A stretch of 40,434 nucleotides of DNA, taken from positions 1-40,434 of the forward strand of contig OMWZ01000017.1 of the NCBI GenBank assembly GCA_900314855.1, in the 5' to 3' direction. Of the stretch, positions 34,766 through 40,434 are shown in pieces (the first letter of the stretch is position 1; the number at the start of each line of letters is the position of its first letter). The notes beneath the pieces are model-generated. The model saw nothing but the letters and a program-made list of their open reading frames with translations, had not been told where the DNA came from and did no database searches. Position numbers and translations under genes: made by a program. The DNA is from an uncultured Selenomonadales bacterium (GTDB taxonomy: Bacteria; Bacillota; Negativicutes; Acidaminococcales; Acidaminococcaceae).

Positions 34766-36022
34766 ATGATTTCCCAAACACGCTTACAGGAACAACTGAA
34801 CCAGATGGCGGCCATCACGACCCACGCCCACGGGGCGAAAGGCATCAACCGCGTCGCCTTCACGACAACGGACTGGGAAGGGCGGCGCTATCTTCTGTCC
34901 CTCATGGAAGAAGCCGGCCTGGAAATCCGTACCGACGCCTTCGGCAACGTCATCGGCCACCGCCGGGGCACGCGGGAAGACCTGCCAGCCCTCCTGTGTG
35001 GGTCTCACTCGGACAGCGTCCCCGAAGGCGGCAACTACGACGGCGTCTGCGGCATCCTCGCCGCCATCGAAGTCGCCCGCAGCATGCGGGAAGACGGCTT
35101 CGTCAACGAACGGCCCCTGGAGGTCGTCCTCTTTATGTGCGAAGAATCCAGCCGCTTCGGCTGCTCCACGGCAGGTAGCAAATTCATGCGGGGGTTCCTG
35201 ACCCAAAAAGACCTTTTCAAGTACCACGACAAATACGGCAACAGCATGTACGAAGTTCTCCAGAGCCGCGGCCTCCGGCCCGACGAAATCGAAACGTGCC
35301 GCTATACGCGGCCCTTGGCGGCCTACCTGGAGCTGCATATCGAACAAGGCAAGGTCCTGGAACAGGAAGGCCTGCCCTTGGGAATCGTCACGGGCGTCGC
35401 CGCCCCGACACGCCTGAAGCTGCGCTTCCACGGCAGCGCCGACCATAGCGGCGCCACACCCATGGCCCTGCGGCGGGACGGACTCTGCGCCGCCGCCGAA
35501 GTGGTCCTGGCCGTGGAAGAGGCCGCCCGTTCCCACCAGGATCCGCCAGTCGTCGGCACGGTGGGCATGGTGTCCGTCGAACCGAACGCCATGAACGTCG
35601 TTCCTGGCGAAACGGAACTGGGCGTCGACATCCGCAGCATTTCCAAGCAGGCCAAAGACGACGTCCTACGGCAGGTCGTGGACAAAGCCCGGTCCGTGGC
35701 GGCGCGCCGCGGCGTGCCCCTGGATGTGGACCTGCTCTACGATGACGATCCCGTCCCCCTCCACGACGGCATGGTCCGCTTCCTGGGAGCGTGCTGCCGG
35801 GAAGCCTCCCTCCCCTTCCGGGAAATGCCCAGCGGGGCCGGGCATGATGCCATGAACTGGGCCTCCTACTGCCCGACGGGCATGCTCTTTATCCCCTGCC
35901 GCGGCGGCATCTCCCATTCACCGGACGAATTCGCCCGGACGGAAGACTTCGTCCAAGCCGTCACCCTCCTGGAACGAGCCTTGCGGACGCTCAGCCGCGC
36001 GAACGTTTCCATCGCTCCCTGA
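34766..36022 (+). CDS. M20-family Zn-dependent amidohydrolase (allantoate / N-carbamoyl-amino-acid hydrolase type)
   Basis: A 418-residue metallo-hydrolase of the hydantoinase/carbamoylase branch of M20. Metal ligands are visible in GSHSDSVPEGGNYDG (His81, Asp92), the EESS motif (Glu126-127) and LHIEQG (His191); GAGHDA and ISHSPDEF complete the family pattern. Members hydrolyse allantoate, N-carbamoyl amino acids or ureidoglycine; the substrate cannot be told from sequence. AAGAAGGA precedes the ATG. It stands alone on the plus strand with its own promoter, and its 3' end overlaps the ComEA-like gene tail to tail by 32 nt. No purine catabolism gene is adjacent. Confidence 0.9.
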   Translation: MISQTRLQEQLNQMAAITTHAHGAKGINRVAFTTTDWEGRRYLLSLMEEAGLEIRTDAFGNVIGHRRGTREDLPALLCGSHSDSVPEGGNYDGVCGILAAIEVARSMREDGFVNERPLEVVLFMCEESSRFGCSTAGSKFMRGFLTQKDLFKYHDKYGNSMYEVLQSRGLRPDEIETCRYTRPLAAYLELHIEQGKVLEQEGLPLGIVTGVAAPTRLKLRFHGSADHSGATPMALRRDGLCAAAEVVLAVEEAARSHQDPPVVGTVGMVSVEPNAMNVVPGETELGVDIRSISKQAKDDVLRQVVDKARSVAARRGVPLDVDLLYDDDPVPLHDGMVRFLGACCREASLPFREMPSGAGHDAMNWASYCPTGMLFIPCRGGISHSPDEFARTEDFVQAVTLLERALRTLSRANVSIAP

Positions 36023-36470
36023 GCTGCTTTTGCGACAGCCGGGGAACGCGGACGTGCGTCCCGTCCTTGCAGGGCCGCGCCAGATTGACCCGGTCCGGGT
36101 CGGCGTCAAAGGTATACCCGCCGGCCAGGAGCAGCACTTCCTGGACCCGCGCCCCCTTGGGAACCCGATACAGGCCGGGCCGCTGGACGGCGCCACTGAC
36201 GCAGACTGTCACTTCCGCGCCCTTGCCTGGGGGTGCCTGCCGGCCCGCAGCCCCTCTGCCGTCCACGCCGCAGCGGGCTTCCATTCCCGCCGCTCCCTTC
36301 GTTCCTCCGCCTGCCCTTCCCTCCTGCAAGGCCGCGCCGGCGCTTTCCATGGGTTCCGTCGCGCCGGGCAGGGCCCCCGCATCTCCCAAGGAACCGAACC
36401 AGGCCGCCAGCCCGCAAAACAGCACACTCCCACAAAGAATTATCGCTTTTATCCGTTGTTTTTGTCCCAA
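35991..36470 (-). CDS. ComEA-like SLBB protein without helix-hairpin-helix
   Basis: About 159 residues: one membrane anchor (AIILCGSVLFCGLAAWFG), a glycine- and alanine-rich linker of about 60 residues, an SLBB domain (VTVCVSGAVQRPGLYRVPKG to GTHVRVPRL) and a short basic tail ending KRSRG. ComEA has the same anchor-linker-SLBB order but then a DNA-binding helix-hairpin-helix, which is missing: the gene ends inside the convergent M20 gene. No ATG is available; the TTG at 36470 follows GAAGGGAA and is preferred to a TTG at 36491 that lies in the leuS terminator. Either a truncated ComEA or another polysaccharide/DNA surface protein. Confidence 0.7.
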   Translation of the reverse strand: MGQKQRIKAIILCGSVLFCGLAAWFGSLGDAGALPGATEPMESAGAALQEGRAGGGTKGAAGMEARCGVDGRGAAGRQAPPGKGAEVTVCVSGAVQRPGLYRVPKGARVQEVLLLAGGYTFDADPDRVNLARPCKDGTHVRVPRLSQKQLRERWKRSRG

Positions 36471-36490
36471 ATTCCCTTCTTTCTCCCCCA

Positions 36491-36528
36491 AAACAAAAGG
36501 GGACCCCCGGCATCTGCCGGAAATCCCC
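36491..36528 (-). terminator. Terminator after leuS
   Basis: GGGGATTTCCGGC pairs with GCCGGGGGTCCCC (13 bp including three G-U pairs) around AGAT, followed by TTTTGTTTT on the minus strand, about 105 nt past the leuS stop. Confidence 0.75.
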
Positions 36529-36564
36529 CGATTTCCTTACGGACGCGCCCGGCACAACCGGACG

Positions 36565-36605
36565 CTTTTTTATATGGTTGTAGACACTTTTTTATGGTTG
36601 TGGAC
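36565..36605. repeat. Imperfect tandem repeat after leuS
   Basis: Two adjacent copies of CTTTTTTAT(AT)GGTTGT(A/G)GAC, 21 and 19 nt long, lie between the leuS stop and its terminator. Confidence 0.6.
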
Positions 36606-36632
36606 GGCCCTGTCACTCCCGCACGGGGCATC

Positions 36633-39116
36633 TCACCGGACCACCAGATTGACGAGGCGTCCCGGAACGGCGATGACCTTGCGGACCGTACCCGTGCCGA
36701 TGAGCTCCTGGATGCGCTGGTCGTCCAGGGCCAGCTTCTCCAGGGTTGCCTTGTCGGCATCGGACGGAACGACCAGGCGGTCCCGGACCTTGCCGTTGAT
36801 CTGGACGACGATTTCCACGGAGGCGACCTTCAGGGCCTCTTCGTCGAACGTCGGCCACGACTGGTCATGCACGCTCGTCGCGGCGTCGATTACCTCGTGC
36901 CACAGTTCTTCCGTGATGTGCGGCACGAAGGGCGCCAAAAGGAGCAGCAGGTCGCGGACGACCTCATAGACCAGCCCTTCGTTGGCTTCCGCCTTGGCAT
37001 CCTTATAGGCATACAGGGCATTGACCAGCTCCATGAGGGAGCTGATGGCCGTGTTGAAATTGAAGCGCGTATCGACATCTTCCGTCACTTTCTTGATGGA
37101 AGCATGCAGGACGCGCCGCAAATCCTTGTCCTGTTCGTCCAGGGCGGCGACGTCGTAGGATGCCTTCTTCGCCAGCACATCGCGGAAGTGGTAGACGATG
37201 CGCCAGACGCGGTTGAGGAAACGGTAACTGCCGTCGACACCACGGTCGCTCCATTCCAGCTCGCGTTCCGGCGGAGCAGCGAAGAGGATAAAGAGACGGG
37301 CCGTATCGGCACCGTATTTTGACAGGATTTCTTCCGGCGACACGACATTGCCCAGGGACTTGGACATCTTCGCGCCGTCTTTGATGACCATGCCCTGCGT
37401 CAGCAGGTTCGTGAACGGTTCATCGTACTCGACGAGACCGGCGTCGCGGAGAACCTTCAGGAAGAAGCGCGAATAGAGCAGATGCAGGATGGCGTGTTCA
37501 ATGCCGCCGATGTACTGGTCCACAGGGCCCCAATAGGCATTGGCGTCCTTGGCGAAAGGCGCCTTGTCGTTATGGGGATCCGTATAGCGCAGGTAGTACC
37601 AGGACGAGCACAGGAACGTATCCATCGTGTCCGTTTCGCGGATCGCGTCAGCGCCGCATTGCGGGCACTTGCAATGGAGAAAGCTTTCCGAAGTCGCTAG
37701 GGGCGATTTTGCGCCTGCGTCGAATTTGACATCTTCCGGGAGCAGGACCGGCAGCTGGTCTTCCGGGACGAGGACCTCGCCGCAGTGCGGGCAGTAGACG
37801 ATGGGAATCGGCGCGCCCCAGTACCGCTGGCGGCTGATGAGCCAGTCGCGCAGGCGGTAATTGACACGGCGTTTGCCCAGGCCTTTCTCTTCCATGTAGT
37901 CCATGATGGCGCCCATGGCTTCGTGCATTTCCATGCCCGTGAACTGGGCGGAATTGACGAGGACGCCGTCCTTTTCCTCATAGGCATGGGTCATGTCTTC
38001 CAGCTTCAGTTCCTGGTCTTTCGGCTGCAGTGTCAGAATCTTTTCAATGCCGTACTTCTCCGCGAACATCCAGTCACGCTGGTCGCCCGTCGGCACGCCC
38101 ATGACGGCGCCCGTGCCGTAATCGTACAGGACGTAGTTCGTAATCCAGATATGGACCGTGTGGCCCGTTAAGGGATGGACGCAGTCGTAGCCCGTATACA
38201 TACCGACTTTTTCCGACTCGCTGGACGTGCGTTCAATGTCCGAGGTGTTCTTGATCTTATTGCAGAAGGCTTCCAGCTCGGCCCGTTTCGGGTTGTTCTC
38301 CAGGATTTTTTCCACCAGGGGATGCTCCGGAGGGATGACGACGAACGTCACGCCGTAAATCGTATCGGGACGGGTCGTGTAGACCGGCAGCTTCTCTCCC
38401 AGGGCGGGCACGTCAAAGCTGAATTCCAACCCTTCGGAACGGCCAATCCAGTTTTCCTGCATGACCTTGACCCGATCCGGCCAGCCGGGGATTTCCTTCA
38501 TGTCCTTCAGGAGTTCATCGGCATATTCCGTAATCTTGAAGAACCACTGGCTCAGGCGCTTCTTGTGGACTTCGTGATGGCAGCGCCAGCATTTTCCGTC
38601 TTCGACCTGTTCGTTGGCCAGGACCGTGTTGCAATGGTCGCACCAGTTGACGGACGATTCCTTTTTGACGGCCAGACCCCGTTTGTAGAACAATTCAAAG
38701 AACCACTGGGTCCACTTGTAATAATCGGGCTGGCACGTGATGACTTCGCGGTCCCAGTCGTAGGACAGGCCCATAGCCTTCAGCTGCCGCGTCATGTTGG
38801 CGATATTGTCCAGGGTCCATTTCTTCGGCGGGATGCCATGCTGGATGGCAGCATTTTCCGCCGGCATGCCAAAAGAGTCGAACCCCATGGGATGCAGTAC
38901 GTTGAAGCCCCGCATGGTGCGGAACCGGGCGACCACGTCGCCGATGGAATAGTTGCGCACATGACCCATGTGCAGGTTGCCCGACGGATAGGGGAACATT
39001 TCCAGCACATAGGATTTTGGTTTTCCTTCTTCTTTTTCGCGTTTGAACGTTTTATGCTCTTCCCAATACTGCTGCCATTTGGATTCAATGGCATGGGGTG
39101 CATATTTCTCTTCCAT
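36633..39116 (-). CDS. leuS: Leucyl-tRNA synthetase
   Basis: An 827-residue class I synthetase that charges tRNA-Leu. HIGH appears as [15 protein letters not shown] near residues 42-56; zinc-binding [21 protein letters not shown] segments and the CP1 editing domain ([18 protein letters not shown]) follow; CPQCGADAI is a second cysteine cluster; KMSKS is [10 protein letters not shown]; the C-terminal anticodon and leucine-specific domains finish the protein. GGGAGGG precedes the ATG. Its promoter gives a 95-nt leader with one GC hairpin; no T-box elements are seen. Confidence 0.97.
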   Translation of the reverse strand: MEEKYAPHAIESKWQQYWEEHKTFKREKEEGKPKSYVLEMFPYPSGNLHMGHVRNYSIGDVVARFRTMRGFNVLHPMGFDSFGMPAENAAIQHGIPPKKWTLDNIANMTRQLKAMGLSYDWDREVITCQPDYYKWTQWFFELFYKRGLAVKKESSVNWCDHCNTVLANEQVEDGKCWRCHHEVHKKRLSQWFFKITEYADELLKDMKEIPGWPDRVKVMQENWIGRSEGLEFSFDVPALGEKLPVYTTRPDTIYGVTFVVIPPEHPLVEKILENNPKRAELEAFCNKIKNTSDIERTSSESEKVGMYTGYDCVHPLTGHTVHIWITNYVLYDYGTGAVMGVPTGDQRDWMFAEKYGIEKILTLQPKDQELKLEDMTHAYEEKDGVLVNSAQFTGMEMHEAMGAIMDYMEEKGLGKRRVNYRLRDWLISRQRYWGAPIPIVYCPHCGEVLVPEDQLPVLLPEDVKFDAGAKSPLATSESFLHCKCPQCGADAIRETDTMDTFLCSSWYYLRYTDPHNDKAPFAKDANAYWGPVDQYIGGIEHAILHLLYSRFFLKVLRDAGLVEYDEPFTNLLTQGMVIKDGAKMSKSLGNVVSPEEILSKYGADTARLFILFAAPPERELEWSDRGVDGSYRFLNRVWRIVYHFRDVLAKKASYDVAALDEQDKDLRRVLHASIKKVTEDVDTRFNFNTAISSLMELVNALYAYKDAKAEANEGLVYEVVRDLLLLLAPFVPHITEELWHEVIDAATSVHDQSWPTFDEEALKVASVEIVVQINGKVRDRLVVPSDADKATLEKLALDDQRIQELIGTGTVRKVIAVPGRLVNLVVR

Positions 39117-39217
39117 GATAACCCTCCCTGTTTTCTCACAATTGTCCAGGAGTCTCTCTCCCTTTCCCTTGGCAGGCGGGCTTCCCGCCTTCGGATAGAG
39201 GAAGCTATAACCTCTTT

Positions 39218-39246
39218 ATTATACAATGGACACCAGGGTAAGTCAA
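39218..39246 (-). promoter_or_regulatory. Promoter of leuS
   Basis: Minus-strand TTGACT (39246-39241), 17 bp, TATAAT (39223-39218). The leader carries a GGCGGG-AAG-CCCGCC hairpin. Confidence 0.8.
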
Positions 39247-39267
39247 TTTTCCCGCCCTGGGACGGCG

Positions 39268-39362
39268 TTTCGCAGGCCCTTGTCGGGGGTCCTCCCCTCC
39301 TGCGGCGCGAAATTGTACCGGACTTTACAAATTTTCCCGGGTCCGCCGGGCTATCCGGGAAA
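39268..39362. other. Intergenic inverted repeats between leuS and metQ
   Basis: Two inverted repeats lie between the divergent promoters: CGCAGG (39271-39276) with CCTGCG (39299-39304), and TTTCCCGG (39333-39340) with CCGGGAAA (39355-39362). Neither has a terminator-like tail. They may be regulatory or remnants; nothing else is seen in this gap. Confidence 0.35.
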
Positions 39363-39375
39363 CGGGGAAAAAAAC

Positions 39376-39404
39376 TTGACTTCCCCCGCAGAAGCAGGTA
39401 TGAT
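39376..39404 (+). promoter_or_regulatory. Promoter of metQ
   Basis: TTGACT (39376-39381), 17 bp, TATGAT (39399-39404). The leader is only about 40 nt, too short for a SAM riboswitch. Confidence 0.75.
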
Positions 39405-39450
39405 AAGCCCAATTACATACTGCTTTAGTATACATTAAGGAGGAATCCCC

Positions 39451-40275
39451 ATGCAGACCCGTAAACTCTTCACCGTACTCCTCAGCGCCCTCGCCGTCCT
39501 GCTCCTCGTCGCAGGCTGCGGCGGCAACGACAAGAAAGCCGCCTCTGGCAGCGGCAAGGCCCTGAAAATCGGCGCCACGGCCGGCGCCCATGCCGAAGTC
39601 GTCCACGCCGTCGCGGCCGAGGCGAAAAAACAGGGCCTGAACGTGGAAGTCGTGGAATTCACGGACTATATCACGCCCGACAAGGCCCTGGCCGAAGGCA
39701 ACCTGGACCTGAACGCCTACCAGCATGTGCCTTTCCTGAACAACTTCAACAAGCAGCACGGCACGAAACTCGTCCCCATCGGCAACACGATCCTGATCCG
39801 CCAGGGCCTCATCAGCGACAAGATTCATGACCTGAAGGACGTACCCACCGGCGCGACCGTCGCCATCCCGAACGATCCCACCAACGGGGGCCGCGCCCTC
39901 CTGCTGCTTCAGCAGGCAGGCCTGCTCCGCTTGAAAGACGGCGTCGGCTACAAGGCCACCCCGAAGGATGTGACGGACAATCCGAAACAGTTGAAGTTCA
40001 AGGAACTGGAAGCAGCCCAGCTCCCCCGCAGTCTGGCCGACGTCGACCTGGCGGCCATCACCATGAACTACATCCTGAGCTCCGGCATCGACCCGAAAAA
40101 GCAAGGTCTGTTCTGGGAAAAGAAGGACGAGCCCCTGGCCGTCATGGTCCTGGCAGCCCGCGAAGAAGACAAAGACAAACCGGAATTCAAGAAAATCGTG
40201 GAAATCTACAAATCAGAAACCATCAAGAAATTTATCGAAGATAAATTCCACGGTACCATTCAGTCGGCCAATTGA
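39451..40275 (+). CDS. metQ: MetQ/NlpA-family substrate-binding lipoprotein
   Basis: A 274-residue periplasmic lipoprotein of the MetQ (NlpA) family, the binding partner of a methionine ABC importer. The signal peptide ends in LLLVAGC with Cys23 as the lipidated residue. The family core is visible as KIGATAGAHAEVV, FTDYITPDKALAEGNLDLNA and YQHVPFLNNF, and IPNDPTNGGRALLLLQQAGL. AAGGAGGAA precedes the ATG. It is monocistronic: a terminator follows at once and no metN or metI is next to it, so its transporter must lie elsewhere. Ligand could be methionine or a related compound. Confidence 0.92.
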   Translation: MQTRKLFTVLLSALAVLLLVAGCGGNDKKAASGSGKALKIGATAGAHAEVVHAVAAEAKKQGLNVEVVEFTDYITPDKALAEGNLDLNAYQHVPFLNNFNKQHGTKLVPIGNTILIRQGLISDKIHDLKDVPTGATVAIPNDPTNGGRALLLLQQAGLLRLKDGVGYKATPKDVTDNPKQLKFKELEAAQLPRSLADVDLAAITMNYILSSGIDPKKQGLFWEKKDEPLAVMVLAAREEDKDKPEFKKIVEIYKSETIKKFIEDKFHGTIQSAN

Positions 40276-40286
40276 GGCCGGCACGG

Positions 40287-40319
40287 AAAAAGGAGCAGCC
40301 CTGCCGGGCTGCTCCTTTT
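40287..40319. terminator. Bidirectional terminator after metQ
   Basis: A 14-bp stem AAAAGGAGCAGCCC with its complement closes on TGCC, with T after it and A before it, serving metQ and the convergent GlcD-type gene. A further GGCGGCG/CGCCGCC hairpin lies at 40346-40364. Confidence 0.9.
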
Positions 40320-40398
40320 CGTTTTTCCCTTGGCTGATTTTCCCCGGCGGCGACAGGCGCCGCCTCCTTCCCGCGCGGCTGCGGTTCCGGCGCCCTGC

Positions 40399-40434
40399 TT
40401 ACGGCAGGTCGAAGACCTTGCCGGGGTTCAGGAT
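40399..40434 (-). CDS. C-terminal end of a GlcD-type FAD-linked oxidase
   Basis: Only the last 11 codons and stop are in the window. They read ILNPGKVFDLP, the conserved end (x-LNPGK-[VI]-F) of glycolate oxidase subunit GlcD / D-lactate dehydrogenase flavoproteins. The rest lies beyond the right edge. Confidence 0.75.
   Translation of the reverse strand: MLNPGKVFDLP

Noticed and set aside
39117..39217. A T-box leader before leuS
   Set aside because: The leader is only about 95 nt and has neither a specifier stem nor the conserved antiterminator sequence.
39405..39450. A SAM riboswitch before metQ
   Set aside because: The leader is about 40 nt, too short, and lacks SAM-box elements.

Overview
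The window reads as the chromosome of an anaerobic, didermic firmicute of the class Negativicutes (Megasphaera/Selenomonas/Acidaminococcus-like). This rests on family knowledge plus gene content: GC-rich DNA, the firmicute ctsR-clpC-radA...cysS-mrnC-rlmB-rae1-sigH cluster, a butyryl-CoA dehydrogenase-type enzyme, thyX, a clostridial long-form glutamine synthetase and a PTP-like phytase closely resembling the Selenomonas ruminantium enzyme. The genus cannot be fixed from sequence alone. Almost everything is on the minus strand; only three genes (a SpeD-like gene, an M20 amidohydrolase and metQ) are on the plus strand.

Layout, left to right. 1-740: the start of tuf (minus) behind a four-tRNA operon (Thr-UGU, initiator Met, Thr-GGU, elongator Met), then uppP. 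1.7-3.6 kb: pfkA and a small P-loop gene that looks like an orphan BREX-3 BrxF. 3.6-17.9 kb: the large information-processing cluster, read from right to left: ctsR, clpC, radA, carD, a PIN-TRAM membrane protein, ispD, ispF, gltX, cysS, mrnC, thyX, rlmB, rae1, sigH. Relative to Bacillus, carD stands where disA would be, cysE is missing, thyX has entered, mcsA and mcsB are absent, and clpC carries an McsA/ClpE-type zinc finger at its N terminus. 18.1-22.5 kb: recD2-comFC-pgi. 22.6-23.2 kb: a divergent SpeD-like gene whose pyruvoyl-forming serine is missing, behind a perfect consensus promoter. 23.3-26.5 kb: a secreted small protein, then lspA-rluD-pyrR-LUD. 26.7-29.9 kb: acyl-CoA dehydrogenase and glutamine synthetase. 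30.1-34.5 kb: a phytase-like lipoprotein, comEC and holA in one tight operon. 34.8-36.5 kb: an M20 amidohydrolase, overlapping tail to tail with a ComEA-like SLBB protein that lacks the DNA-binding helix-hairpin-helix. 36.6-40.4 kb: leuS, metQ and the last codons of a GlcD-type FAD oxidase.

Functional themes. Protein quality control (CtsR, ClpC), DNA repair and transformation (RadA, RecD2, ComFC, ComEC, ComEA-like, HolA) and translation (tRNAs, EF-Tu, GltX, CysS, LeuS, RlmB, Rae1, Mini-III, RluD) dominate. Regulation is unusually readable: many promoters have near-consensus hexamers with 17-bp spacing, and several sit inside or against the terminator of the preceding gene.

The points most worth following are the catalytically stripped SpeD homologue, the orphan BrxF-like ATPase, the zinc-finger ClpC without an M domain at a locus without McsA/McsB, the phytase-like lipoprotein translationally abutting comEC, and a probable short RNA or attenuated leader in front of carD. 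No transposon, prophage, CRISPR array or rRNA gene was seen.
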